Below, one piece after another: positions 44,699 through 54,410 of a stretch of 64,000 bases of DNA. The translations under genes and the position numbers were made by a program. Below the pieces are notes generated by a model. The model searched no databases. It was not told where the DNA came from and was given only the letters and a program-made list of their open reading frames with translations. Positions within the stretch are counted from its first letter, which is position 1. Each line of letters begins with the position of its first letter. This DNA is from Marinobacter algicola DG893 (GTDB taxonomy: Bacteria > Pseudomonadota > Gammaproteobacteria > Pseudomonadales > Oleiphilaceae), in the NCBI RefSeq assembly GCF_000170835.1, contig NZ_ABCP01000003.1, positions 62,001-126,000 of the forward strand, written 5' to 3'.

Positions 44699-47600
44699 GG
44701 CCGACCCACCTCCACGTATGCACCTTTGTTGTCCGGGTCTTCAATGAAGTAGGCGGGCTCGCCGTTCTCATTCTTACCCAGTCTGGCGCCCGCGGGAATA
44801 CTGCCATTGCCGCTGAGATATTTCTTGGCTGCCACCTGGTCGCCTTCGAGCAGGCCGTTGACGATGAGGTTTGCCAGCGCAGACTTGAACGCCTGCAGTA
44901 TTTTTTTCACATCCTCGGCGGAGTGCTGGGTTGTGAGGAAGTTCGGTCGGTACTGCTGGATGTGGATGCCGTCGAGCGTCATCGACAGAAACAGGAGGTG
45001 CCCCCAGTGAGATGTCGGGGGAACGGAAATGTAGAACAGTGAGGCAAACTCCTCGAAGCTGACATTGGACTTCAACTGTTCGATAAAGGATTTGGCTTCC
45101 CTGGCCATGGCAGTGGTTTTCTCTTCCAGCGCCGGGTAAATCGAATCGCCATCTTCCTTGATCTTCGTGAGTACTGCCTTGGCAACCGCAAGAGCCAGCG
45201 GATGCCGGACAAATGTACCGGCGAAGAAGGTCACACCCTGTTCCGGAATGGAGTCGTCACCAAATTCCCAGTAGCCGCCATCCATCGCGTCCAGATATTT
45301 GGCCTTGCCTGCGATAATGCCAATAGGGTAGCCGCCCCCGACAACCTTGCCGTAGGTCATCATGTCGGCATCGATGTTAAAGCGTTTGCGAATACCGCCA
45401 GGGCCCACGCGGAAGCCGGTTACAACTTCGTCCAGGATCATCGCCACGCCATTTTCTTCGGTAATCTTGCGGATCTCGCTGATGTATTCCTGGCTATGGA
45501 ATTGGGGTTTCCTGCTTTGTACCGGTTCCACCAATACGGCGGCCAGTTCATCACCCAGTTTGCGGATTTCGTCCAGGCTGCTCTGTTCACCCCAGGGCAG
45601 AAGAATCATGTTCGAGGTCGCTTCCCTGGGTACCCCAGGCGCGGCGGGCAGGGCCTTGTGGTCCTTGCCGACGCGCATGACCACTTCATCGTGTATACCG
45701 TGGTAGGAGCCTTCAAAGGCAACCACCTTGGTGCGGCCGGTGACGGTGCGGGCGACTCGGAGGGCGCCGACGTTCGCCTCGGAGCCGGTACAGGCAAAGG
45801 TGCACCGTTCATTGCCAGTCAGTTCACAGAAGAGTTCGGCCACTTCGCCCGCGAGCGGGGATTGCGGGCCGGTTTCCACGCCTCGGTCGATCTGGGCCTT
45901 GGCGGCGTTCGAGATGAAGTCCGGTGAGTGGCCAAACAGGATGGGGCCGAAACCGTTGGAGGTATCAATAAGTTCGTTGCCATCGATATCCCAGAGTTTC
46001 GATCCTTTCGACTCCACCGTGACAATCGGGAAAATGACTTCTTTCCAGCCCGGGTTGAAGCCGGAAACACTCCTAGGATCGGCCAGGTGTTTCCTGTGCT
46101 TCTGGGTATAGCTCTTGGACCCTGCGTATTTTTCCTGGTATTTCGTCATCAACCGGTCGATCCACTCCCGCTGAGCCGAGGTGATTTCGGTATTGGTTTT
46201 CTCCCGGGTGATACGGGTGCCGGGTGTGTGGGCCGGTTTGCTGGGCGCGTCGTCGGAGCTCTCGTTGGCGCTTGTCCGTTCCTTATTCGTAGCAGCTGCT
46301 GGGGATGGCGAGGAAACGGCTGCCTGTTGCGTTTGCGGAACGCCCTGTGCCGGTGAAACACCCTGTCTTCCAAGGGCCTGGAGTTGCATCTGCATAATCT
46401 GCAATTGAGCGTTCACGATATCCTGGATATTGCCACTTGAGGCTGACATCACGGCACTAAAATCGACACCGGTGGGCATGGATGCCTGGCTAGCACTGGC
46501 TGGCTGACCAGTTGCCTCCTGTGTCGGTGGTGCAGCCTGGGTGACAACTTCGGGTTCAACCTGGGAAGCAATAAACTCCGAAATCAACTCAAGGGACGTG
46601 TATTCCTCCACGAGATGCCTGAACGTGATCCCGAGTTTGAACTGCCGCTCCAGCGCGGTCGCGACCTGGGTGAGCAGCAACGAATCCAGACCGACCTCAC
46701 TGAAGTGTGAGGCTGGGTCCGCGTCGCCCAGTTCATACCCTGACACGTCTTCAATAATGGCCATGACATCGGCCTGGATCTTTTCGGAATGCTGTTTTGA
46801 GTCCATTTTAACGTCCTGTGTAACCGGGATTGCCGGATTAGCCAGATGATTGAGTTGCGAAGCTGCCGCCGTTGAAGGGGCGATGCTGTTGGTCATGTTT
46901 GCGGCGCTGTTGTTGACCGGGCCAAGCCAGAATGAGTCTTCCGCAAATGCGTAGCCTGGTAGCCGTTCTTTGCCAACCGCCAGGCCTTCAAAGTATTGTT
47001 CCCAGTCCAGGCTGTGCCCATCGACCCACAACTGCCCGATGCAGCGATAGATGTCATTTTCCGCCTTCTCGTCGGTGCCTTTGTTGGTGAGAGCAGGGTA
47101 GGCCCGGATCCCTTCAAGTTCCCTGTGGCTACTCGCCAGATTGACCAACGTATTACCGGGCCCGACCTCCACAAGACTGATGCGTTCGCCGTCGTTTTCA
47201 TGGCTGAGACTGAGAGCTTGCAAGGCACTGGAAAACAGCACCGGGTTTCTGAGCTGTTGCGACCAGTACCGGGCCGACATCGCCTCCTCATCCGTCAGCA
47301 ATGCGCCAGTCATGGTTGAATAGATGGGAATCGAGGGCGCCTGCCTCTGGATCGTGGACACGAACGCTTCGAACTCGGGAACGATGGGGTCCATCATCGA
47401 CGAGTGGAATGCATGGCTGGTCTGCAGGATGGTACTGGCGATCTTCCGCTCGGACAGTTCGGCGGAGATGGCTTTGATCGCCTCTTGCTCGCCGGAGAGC
47501 ACCATAAGGCCGGGCGCATTCACCGCCGCCACTTCGGCCCGTTGGCCAACCAGATCTTCGATGTCGTCCGGGTTTGACCGCACAATGAGCATTTTTCCGG

Positions 47601-50600
47601 GCGGCATGCTTTGCATGAGGGCGCCCCGGGTGGCAACGAGCGCCACGGCATCCTCAAAACTGAAGATGCCGGCGAGGGCAGCGGCGGCGAATTCGCCAAT
47701 GCTGTGCCCGATCAGAAACGAGGGGCTTACACCGCGTTCCTTCAGGTAGTTCGCCAGTCCGAATTCGAGCAGGAACAGGGCCGGTTGCACGAACGATGTC
47801 TGGTTTACCAGGCTTTCATCGGCGTTCTGGTCGCCCTTGGCATACAGAATACCGCGAACATCCACACCACTGGTCTTCAGTACAATCTCGCAACCGCGAT
47901 CGAAGGTCTCCCGGTAGGACGAGGCGTTCTCATACAGCCATTTGCCCATATCCCTGGCCTGGGTGCCCTGGCCCGAGAACATGAAGCCGATACCCTGATT
48001 CGGATTTGTACTGGACTGCCCTCTGGCAAAGGACGCACCTTGGCTGAGATTCGCCAACGCGGAAGGCAGGTCCCGGCCGAAAACGATTGCCCTGTGATCA
48101 AAATGCTTGCGACCGTGGATGGAGGTATGGGACACGTTTGGCAGCGAGATGTCCTCCCTGCTACTGAAATAGTCGCCATACCGGGCAATCTGTCGTTCCA
48201 GTGACGGCTTGCTCTTGGCCGATAGCAGTATCGGGAAGTGGAGCTCGGGATTGGTCTCTTGTGTCCGCTCCGGCGACTTGCTGGGAATGTATTCCTCCAG
48301 GATCACGTGGGCATTGGTACCGCCAACACCCAGGGAGGTAACCGCCGCTCTGCGGGGAGAGGGCAGTTTCCAGGCTTCTACCGCTGTATTGACATAAAAA
48401 TGGGATTTTTCCAGCTCCAACTTGGGGTTTGCGGTCTGGAAGAAAAGCGTGGGTGGTATCTTGTTATCACGGACGGCCAGGGTGGATTTAATCAGGCTGG
48501 CCAGGCCGGCGGCGTGGATGGCGTGCCCGATGTTGGATTTGACCGAACCAATCGCACAGGTTTTGTCACGGGCATCGTCCGAAGAATAACAGCGCCTCAG
48601 TGACAGCACCTCAATGGGGTCGCCGAGGGGCGTCGCTGTGCCGTGGGTTTCAATGAAGCCGACGGAGGAAGGTTCGATGTCGGCCCGCGCGAGGGCATCC
48701 TTATAGACGGCCACCTGGCCGGCGACGCTGGGGGCAGTGAAGCTGGCTTTCTGCTCGCCGTCGTTATTCACCGCGTAGCCTTTGATGACGGCGTAGATGG
48801 TGTCGCCATCCCGCTCTGCCAGATCACGGCGTTTCAGGATGATGGCGCCGGCGCCGTCGTTGAATGTAGTGCCGGTGGCGTCCTGGTCAAAGGGTCTGCA
48901 ATGGCCGTCTTTTGAGAGCATGCTGCCTTCTTGGTAGGCGTATCCACGCTTGACCGGCGTGGAGATGGAAACGCCGGCGGCAATGGCCTGTTCGCACTGG
49001 CCGTTGTCGATGGCCTCACAGGCCTGCGCCACTGCGACGAGGCCGGTAGAGCACGCTGTAAAGACGTTGATGCTGGGGCCTTTCAGGTTGAGCTTGTAGG
49101 AGATGCGGGTACTCAGCAGGTCCGGTTCATTGGCCAGGCCACAGTTGAGCACGCCATAGCTGTCGATCACTTCCTTGTTCGGGAGAACATACTGCTGGTA
49201 ATAGCGGGCCCAGTTCATACCGGCGAAGACACCGGTACGGTAGTGGGTGTCACCCGGAGGAATGTTCGCATCTTCAAGGGCATGCCAGCTTAGTTCGAGC
49301 AGGATGCGCTGTTGGGGGTCCATCACCCGGGCTTCGATCGGTGAGATGCCAAAGAACTTGGCATCAAAACGATCATAGCCGTCAACAATACCCTTGGCTT
49401 TAACATAGGCCGGGTTGGAGCGTTCTTCCGCGTTGACGTCGGGGCTCAGCTCGTCATCGGTAAAGAAACTGACGGTTTCCTTGCCCGCAAGTAGATTCTG
49501 CCAGTATTCATCCAGATTGTTGGCGCCCGGGAAGCGGCATGCCATTCCGATGATGGCGAACTCATTGATATTCCTGCCGCCCCGCCGGTCAGAGGCCTCG
49601 GTTTCGCCGGCACCGGAACGCGTGGCGAAGAACGACGCCTGCTGCTGGATGGTTGGGTACTCGAATACAAACGTGGCGCTGAGCTCAATGTCAAAGGTGC
49701 GTTCCAGCAGAGTTGCCAGTTTCAGGGCTTCCAGGGAGGTGCCACCGGCGTCCATGAAGTTGTCGGTATCATCGACGGGGCGGTTCAGTATGGCGCTCCA
49801 GCTTTCCCGGATGCGATCCCTGGTTAATCGGGAGGTCTGTGGGGCACCTTTCTTGGCCGTAGCGTATGGGTCCGGCAGGCGTGCCTCATCCAGTTTGCCG
49901 TTTTTATTCTTCGGCAATTCAGCCACCTGGATAATAAAGTGAGGAATCATATAGGCCGGGAAAACCTCGCCCAGTGCCTGTCGGAGGGAATGAGTGCCGA
50001 CGTCTGATTCCGCCACCAGATAGGCGGCAAGGCGTTTTTGCCCCTGCGGTCCGATACGGACAACGACCCGGGCCTCGGTGACATAATCAAGGCTGTTTAA
50101 CTGATACTCGATCTCGCCCGGCTCGATGCGATGCCCGTCAATTTTGACCTGCTTATCGATCCTGCCGAGATAATCGTAGCTACCGTCTTCATTAAGTTGT
50201 GCCAGGTCGCCGGTCCTGTAAGCGGTTCGAACCTGGCCATCGTCGGTTGTCACCTGAACGAACTTCTCCGCAGTCAGTTCCGGTCTGTTCAGATAACCCA
50301 GTGCAAGGCCATCGCCAAAGGCGACAAGCTCACCGCTCTGATTCGGACCTTCGACCAGGTTCAGTTCGTCATCCACAAGAGCGCATTGGGTACCAGGGAT
50401 AGGAAACCCGATGGGAATGCGTTTGATGTCGTCCTGCAGTTTCCTGGGTATCGGGAACACAGTGGTAAACGTCGTGTTCTCAGTAGGGCCATACCCGTTG
50501 AACAGGGCGGTTCCGGGCAGGTATTCAAGCGCTTTTTTCACGTGTGGTACGGAAAGCGCTTCGCCCCCTGTCAGTAGCTGTTTAATAGGCTTGAGGTAGT

Positions 50601-51378
50601 CCGGGTATTCCGCGATGAATGTGTTAAACAGGGAGGCGGTAAGCCATAAGGTGCTGACACCACGCTCCAGGATAACGTCCCTGATGCGATGGGGTGTGAG
50701 TACGTCGGTCTCCGGATGCAGTACACAGGTTCCACCATTGAGCAACGGCCCCCAGAGTTCCAGCGTGGAAGCATCAAAACTCAGCGCTGATAACTGCAGG
50801 AACGTCTGGTCCGATGAAAACGATATGAAATCAGTATTGGTGACCAGTCGAAGTATTGCGCGGTCGGGAATTACCACCCCTTTGGGCTCTCCCGTCGAGC
50901 CTGAGGTAAACATGACGTACGCTGGCCGCTCACCATTTTCAGAAATAACCGGTATTTTCACATCACTTTGTAAGGAATCGGCTGTATTTACCCATGAAAT
51001 ATCAAGATGTTTAAGTAAATGACTTCCGGGAGCATCTATTCCAAACTTTGCAGAAACAGATTTGGCGATGAAATGTTGACGTTCTTTTGGGTAATTGGCG
51101 TCAATAAATACATAGTGAGCACCACAAAGAAGTATGCCCAGTAAGTTGGCGCATAAGTCCGGATGTCTTTCGGACGGAAGTATAACCGGGAAGCCTTCTT
51201 TTACGCCTGATTTTGCCAGGCAGCTGGCAATTGCCTGGGCTTTGTCGAATAATTCGGTATAGGTGAGTTCGTTCCAGGTGTGATTGTCTTGCCAGGTAAC
51301 GGCAGTGTGGCCGGGGTAGTTCTGAGCAACTTCAATGAATCGGAAAATGACGGTTTGCTGGCAACTGCTGGCGGTCAT
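44695..51378 (-). CDS. Hybrid NRPS-PKS synthase, A-PCP-KS-AT-ACP-aminotransferase
   Basis: 2227 residues. Adenylation (1-500; FTSGSTGEPKG) with residues reading D-A-L-W-L-G-G-T-F-K by eye, near the valine-type code. Carrier 1 (Ser548). Ketosynthase (605-1030; Cys776 in TACSTG, His912, His952). Acyltransferase (about 1130-1430; GHSIGEF Ser1226, HAFH at 1322-1325 suggesting malonyl-CoA). Carrier 2 (GLDSLLL, Ser1566), a Gln/Pro/Ala-rich linker, then a class III GSA-type aminotransferase (1735-2170; Asp1983, Lys2011). No ketoreductase or dehydratase is present. The order mirrors the beta-amination part of iturin/mycosubtilin-type synthases. Predicted step: load an amino acid, add one malonyl unit, convert the ketone to an amine. 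Confidence 0.93.
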   Translation of the reverse strand: MTASSCQQTVIFRFIEVAQNYPGHTAVTWQDNHTWNELTYTELFDKAQAIASCLAKSGVKEGFPVILPSERHPDLCANLLGILLCGAHYVFIDANYPKERQHFIAKSVSAKFGIDAPGSHLLKHLDISWVNTADSLQSDVKIPVISENGERPAYVMFTSGSTGEPKGVVIPDRAILRLVTNTDFISFSSDQTFLQLSALSFDASTLELWGPLLNGGTCVLHPETDVLTPHRIRDVILERGVSTLWLTASLFNTFIAEYPDYLKPIKQLLTGGEALSVPHVKKALEYLPGTALFNGYGPTENTTFTTVFPIPRKLQDDIKRIPIGFPIPGTQCALVDDELNLVEGPNQSGELVAFGDGLALGYLNRPELTAEKFVQVTTDDGQVRTAYRTGDLAQLNEDGSYDYLGRIDKQVKIDGHRIEPGEIEYQLNSLDYVTEARVVVRIGPQGQKRLAAYLVAESDVGTHSLRQALGEVFPAYMIPHFIIQVAELPKNKNGKLDEARLPDPYATAKKGAPQTSRLTRDRIRESWSAILNRPVDDTDNFMDAGGTSLEALKLATLLERTFDIELSATFVFEYPTIQQQASFFATRSGAGETEASDRRGGRNINEFAIIGMACRFPGANNLDEYWQNLLAGKETVSFFTDDELSPDVNAEERSNPAYVKAKGIVDGYDRFDAKFFGISPIEARVMDPQQRILLELSWHALEDANIPPGDTHYRTGVFAGMNWARYYQQYVLPNKEVIDSYGVLNCGLANEPDLLSTRISYKLNLKGPSINVFTACSTGLVAVAQACEAIDNGQCEQAIAAGVSISTPVKRGYAYQEGSMLSKDGHCRPFDQDATGTTFNDGAGAIILKRRDLAERDGDTIYAVIKGYAVNNDGEQKASFTAPSVAGQVAVYKDALARADIEPSSVGFIETHGTATPLGDPIEVLSLRRCYSSDDARDKTCAIGSVKSNIGHAIHAAGLASLIKSTLAVRDNKIPPTLFFQTANPKLELEKSHFYVNTAVEAWKLPSPRRAAVTSLGVGGTNAHVILEEYIPSKSPERTQETNPELHFPILLSAKSKPSLERQIARYGDYFSSREDISLPNVSHTSIHGRKHFDHRAIVFGRDLPSALANLSQGASFARGQSSTNPNQGIGFMFSGQGTQARDMGKWLYENASSYRETFDRGCEIVLKTSGVDVRGILYAKGDQNADESLVNQTSFVQPALFLLEFGLANYLKERGVSPSFLIGHSIGEFAAAALAGIFSFEDAVALVATRGALMQSMPPGKMLIVRSNPDDIEDLVGQRAEVAAVNAPGLMVLSGEQEAIKAISAELSERKIASTILQTSHAFHSSMMDPIVPEFEAFVSTIQRQAPSIPIYSTMTGALLTDEEAMSARYWSQQLRNPVLFSSALQALSLSHENDGERISLVEVGPGNTLVNLASSHRELEGIRAYPALTNKGTDEKAENDIYRCIGQLWVDGHSLDWEQYFEGLAVGKERLPGYAFAEDSFWLGPVNNSAANMTNSIAPSTAAASQLNHLANPAIPVTQDVKMDSKQHSEKIQADVMAIIEDVSGYELGDADPASHFSEVGLDSLLLTQVATALERQFKLGITFRHLVEEYTSLELISEFIASQVEPEVVTQAAPPTQEATGQPASASQASMPTGVDFSAVMSASSGNIQDIVNAQLQIMQMQLQALGRQGVSPAQGVPQTQQAAVSSPSPAAATNKERTSANESSDDAPSKPAHTPGTRITREKTNTEITSAQREWIDRLMTKYQEKYAGSKSYTQKHRKHLADPRSVSGFNPGWKEVIFPIVTVESKGSKLWDIDGNELIDTSNGFGPILFGHSPDFISNAAKAQIDRGVETGPQSPLAGEVAELFCELTGNERCTFACTGSEANVGALRVARTVTGRTKVVAFEGSYHGIHDEVVMRVGKDHKALPAAPGVPREATSNMILLPWGEQSSLDEIRKLGDELAAVLVEPVQSRKPQFHSQEYISEIRKITEENGVAMILDEVVTGFRVGPGGIRKRFNIDADMMTYGKVVGGGYPIGIIAGKAKYLDAMDGGYWEFGDDSIPEQGVTFFAGTFVRHPLALAVAKAVLTKIKEDGDSIYPALEEKTTAMAREAKSFIEQLKSNVSFEEFASLFYISVPPTSHWGHLLFLSMTLDGIHIQQYRPNFLTTQHSAEDVKKILQAFKSALANLIVNGLLEGDQVAAKKYLSGNGSIPAGARLGKNENGEPAYFIEDPDNKGAYVEVGRP

Positions 51379-51442
51379 GACAAAACATCCTGTTTGACAA
51401 TCGTACCTATAAGATCCAATGAAGTGTTGCTGCAGCTTTTCA

Positions 51443-51473
51443 AAAACCTTTGAACATAAAGGTGAAAGGTTTT
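51443..51473. promoter_or_regulatory. Nested inverted repeat in NRPS/GNAT divergent promoter region
   Basis: AAAACCTTT (51443-51451) and AAAGGTTTT (51465-51473) are exact inverted copies. The left arm also pairs with AAAGGT at 51458-51463. The site lies 65 bp before the synthase start at 51378 and about 105 bp before the GNAT start at 51578, ideal for controlling both transcripts. A TATAAC-like -10 box follows near 51509 on the plus strand. Confidence 0.5.
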
Positions 51474-51577
51474 CGGCCTTCGCTATCCTCCATCATTAAA
51501 AAAAATATAACAGTCTTTCTTTTCGATTGAAATGGAATTTGAATCAGCTTTCAGTTTCTTTATCACGGTGTAAATAA

Positions 51578-52219
51578 ATGAGTATGGACACCCTGTTTCC
51601 AAGCACCTTTAAAAAACGTTGGTTACGGCCCATAAAGCAGTGGGTTTACCGCCTTTTTGAAGTAAAGTCCGGCATTTTGCTCTCTCAGTCGGTTGTTGAC
51701 GTGTCGGTGTCAGAAGCAACAAGGGATAACGCGCCACCGCACATAACCGAAGCCAGAGGGATGGAATCCGGGCTTCCGGTGTCCAGCGAAGAGTTTCAGC
51801 GCCGCACCCGCCAGGGTAACCGCCTCTATCAGATGCACCTTGATAACCAATTGGTGTCCTGGGGCTGGGTTGCCGGGGCAGGATCCCGTATTGGCGTTTT
51901 GCACGATCTTTATCTGACCGTTCCCGAGGGGGCTCTCTATATCTGGGATTGCGTAACCATTCCCGAGTACCGTGGTAGAGGATGCTTTCCGAGGTTACTT
52001 GAGGGAATCCTTTGCGCAAACCGACCTACATCGACACTTGCCCTGGTAGCAGTTGATGTTCGCAACGGTGCCTCCAGGCGAGCTCTGGTCAAAGCGGGCT
52101 TTCGTCCGGGATTTACGTACATCAGCGTCCGAACCCTGGGCCTGGGCCTGTTCAGTATTGCCTTCAAGGGCAGAAATGTGGGCAGGGCGCAGCCCTGGTT
52201 TGATGCGATAGGGCAATGA
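51578..52219 (+). CDS. GNAT family acetyltransferase-like protein
   Basis: 213 residues. The acyl-CoA-binding motif A reads VTIPEYRGRGCFPRLLEGI near residue 127 with the Q/RxxGxG/A pattern, followed by SRRALVKAGFRPGF near 168. The first 60 residues are an unusual basic and hydrophobic extension. It probably acetylates or acylates an amine on a sugar or on the NRPS product. It is the first gene of a plus-strand set (GNAT, JmjC/cupin-like, FemAB-like, formyltransferase-like) divergent from the synthase operon. Confidence 0.8.
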   Translation: MSMDTLFPSTFKKRWLRPIKQWVYRLFEVKSGILLSQSVVDVSVSEATRDNAPPHITEARGMESGLPVSSEEFQRRTRQGNRLYQMHLDNQLVSWGWVAGAGSRIGVLHDLYLTVPEGALYIWDCVTIPEYRGRGCFPRLLEGILCANRPTSTLALVAVDVRNGASRRALVKAGFRPGFTYISVRTLGLGLFSIAFKGRNVGRAQPWFDAIGQ

Positions 52220-52397
52220 TTCGCCCAAGCTTGATTCAGGTCAGAAAACTCTGTTCGTAATGCATATGGTAGTGCTTGCAGCTTTTCTGCCCATGGAATA
52301 TGGTAATTTTGTAATCAGGGAATCCAGAAAAGCAGGGGCCACCTTAACAAGTGCGATTCAAACGGGTCGCTGTGGGTTGTTGAAACAGGAAGTTGCG

Positions 52398-53255
52398 ATG
52401 AGCTTATTTGACCTTTCCGGGCCGGAATCCATAAAAACCATCCCCTTTCCCTCTGAACAGGACGGATTGCTTCCCTATATCCGTCGCCGTCAGCCTTTGT
52501 TACTGAGTGGCATCAAGGAGTCTTTGCCGTTCATCCAGGACTGGAACTACGATTTTTTTAGAGAATCGCTTAAATCGATTCGGATACAGAGACAGTCGGA
52601 AGACGGAATCTACCATTATCTCGGCTTTGAACGCATTCCCATGGCGGAGTTTGACGAGGTAATGCGGACCACCGGAAATGGCTATGCGCTTGAACCGCTG
52701 AAGGGGCGCGGTGTGTCCGAGGACCTGCCAAACGATGTTTCGGTCACGTTACCGGCATTTGTACCTCAATCCCGTTTCCGGGTATCCAACCTTTACATCG
52801 GGCCCGGTAAAAACAAATCGTTGTTGCACTACGATGAGACCCACAGCCTGTTAATGATGCTCGAGGGGCGCAAACGATTCATTCTCTTCGCGCCGGATCA
52901 AAGCGATTGCATGTATCCCTACAGCCCATTCAGTTTGCGGGCATTGCTGGAGAATCGGGTGGTGGACAGCAAGATAGACTGCCAGAAGCTGGACCTGGAG
53001 GCCTTCCCGAAGTTGGGGAAGGCAAAGGGTATTACCGGCTGGCTGGAAGAAGGGCAGGCGCTTTTTATTCCCGCCGGCACCTGGCACTTCATTGAAGCGG
53101 AAGGCCGTAATGTGTCCGTCAACTACTTCTGGCTGCAGAACCGTGTCAGGGACTGGCTGCAGCAACCATTGCTTGATTTCTGGCTGAAACGACGCGCTAT
53201 TGATGTGCTGGACCAGCTTCGCAAGGTTAAACACAAGTTGTCTGCAGCTGCTTAG
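52398..53255 (+). CDS. JmjC/cupin_8-like protein
   Basis: 285 residues from the ATG at 52398 (CAGGAAG upstream; the frame extends back to 52260 without better support). LLHYDETHSLLMMLEGRKRF near residue 182 carries the HxD metal half, and IPAGTWHFIEAEG near 260 gives the third ligand. PLLLSGIKESLPFI near the start is typical of cupin_8/JmjC proteins. A member of this family likely hydroxylates a peptide or amino-acid side chain, using 2-oxoglutarate. With 34858 it makes two such enzymes on either side of the synthases. Confidence 0.8.
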   Translation: MSLFDLSGPESIKTIPFPSEQDGLLPYIRRRQPLLLSGIKESLPFIQDWNYDFFRESLKSIRIQRQSEDGIYHYLGFERIPMAEFDEVMRTTGNGYALEPLKGRGVSEDLPNDVSVTLPAFVPQSRFRVSNLYIGPGKNKSLLHYDETHSLLMMLEGRKRFILFAPDQSDCMYPYSPFSLRALLENRVVDSKIDCQKLDLEAFPKLGKAKGITGWLEEGQALFIPAGTWHFIEAEGRNVSVNYFWLQNRVRDWLQQPLLDFWLKRRAIDVLDQLRKVKHKLSAAA

Positions 53256-53269
53256 GAAACACTAATACT

Positions 53270-54406
53270 GTGGAACTAAGAATTATCAGAACTGAGGAGG
53301 CATTCAACCGGATTAGACCACAGTGGGACGAATTGCTGTCGACCCTGGACCCTATTCCCCTGCCATTAACGCATGCCTGGCTGCAGGCTTGGTGGCGCGC
53401 CTTTTCGATCAATATGCAGTTGGAATTCCGGTGTGTCTATATCGAGGGAGCCTTGGTTGGCGTTGCGCCGCTTGTCCGGGTTCGTGAGCGCTATCGGGGA
53501 GTTCCGGTAACACTCCTTAAGCTTGCCGCCAACGGTCACACCCCCTATTCGTCCATCGTCGTTGATTCAGCGGTGATTGGTCGGGACAGGGAAGCAGTGT
53601 TGGGGTTGCTCACACAGCTAAGCGGTGACGAAGTCGGTCTCTTCTTCAAGATACACCAGAACAGCGACTTGAAGCGCTTTTTGCTGGACCGCTCTATACC
53701 TGGGCACAATCGGGTCGGTGAAAAACCCAGCCTATACACGCCTGTTATTCGCATTGATCAACCCTGGGAAGCCTTTTACCGGTCCCGACCGAGGAAGTTG
53801 AAGAAAAGTCTCAACCATAAATTGAACCGGTTTGGAAAAAATGCCGGTTTTTCCATTCATGAAGAGGTCATTTCAAGCCCGGATCAGGACACTGTCCGGG
53901 AGTTGGTGGAGATTTCCGCCAACAGCTGGAAGGCAACTGTTGGCAATGATCTGCGCTCGAACGAACGAAGCCGCCGATTTCTGTACAACCTGATCGAATC
54001 GTTTGGGCCTCCCGGTCTGGTGTCGGCCTGGATCGTTCGTGACGGTGAGCGCCCGGTGGCATTCGAAGTGCACCTCAAATACGACGACATTGTTTATCCG
54101 ATCCGTGCAGATTTTGACGAGTCTTATAAAGCCTATTCACCAGGCTCTGTTCTTGAGTACACGGCGCTGAAGCGGCTATTTGAAAAGGGGCTGGCAAAAG
54201 AGTACTACACCTGTGCGGACGACTACTGGTATCTGAGTAACTGGACATCAGAGTACCAGTCATATTGCACCGTTGAGCTTTTCGGAGCTAGCCCAAAGCT
54301 TCGTCTTTTGTACCTGCTCGAATACCGACTCATTCCCATATTAAAGCGCTTTCTGGGGAAGCGCGCTAAACAACGCCGCCGTCCCGATGGACAGAAAGGA
54401 GAGTGA
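53270..54406 (+). CDS. FemAB/BioF2-like GNAT acyltransferase
   Basis: 378 residues with GTG start at 53270. The middle has SRPRKLKKSLNHKLNRFGKN near residue 172 and SANSWKATVGNDL near 217. The end of the domain is VAFEVHLKYDDIVYPIRADFDESY near 262 followed by PGSVLEYTALKRLFEKG, the Acetyltransf_6 pattern. It is a third FemAB-like protein and is distinct from those at 10933 and 12246. The 24-bp ATG-GTG spacing and short gaps argue for one operon with the JmjC-like and formyltransferase-like genes. Confidence 0.8.
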   Translation: MELRIIRTEEAFNRIRPQWDELLSTLDPIPLPLTHAWLQAWWRAFSINMQLEFRCVYIEGALVGVAPLVRVRERYRGVPVTLLKLAANGHTPYSSIVVDSAVIGRDREAVLGLLTQLSGDEVGLFFKIHQNSDLKRFLLDRSIPGHNRVGEKPSLYTPVIRIDQPWEAFYRSRPRKLKKSLNHKLNRFGKNAGFSIHEEVISSPDQDTVRELVEISANSWKATVGNDLRSNERSRRFLYNLIESFGPPGLVSAWIVRDGERPVAFEVHLKYDDIVYPIRADFDESYKAYSPGSVLEYTALKRLFEKGLAKEYYTCADDYWYLSNWTSEYQSYCTVELFGASPKLRLLYLLEYRLIPILKRFLGKRAKQRRRPDGQKGE

Positions 54407-54410
54407 ATCA

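Noticed and set aside
45202..45927. Plus-strand 241-codon frame inside the aminotransferase domain
   Set aside because: Antisense to a highly conserved PLP enzyme; high-GC codon structure explains the open frame.
52236..52256. GTCAGAAAACTCTG upstream of the JmjC-like gene, similar to the PrsR-type element
   Set aside because: The right half (TTTAC) is lost and no GG-N10-GC promoter follows at 60-90 bp, so the similarity is probably chance.
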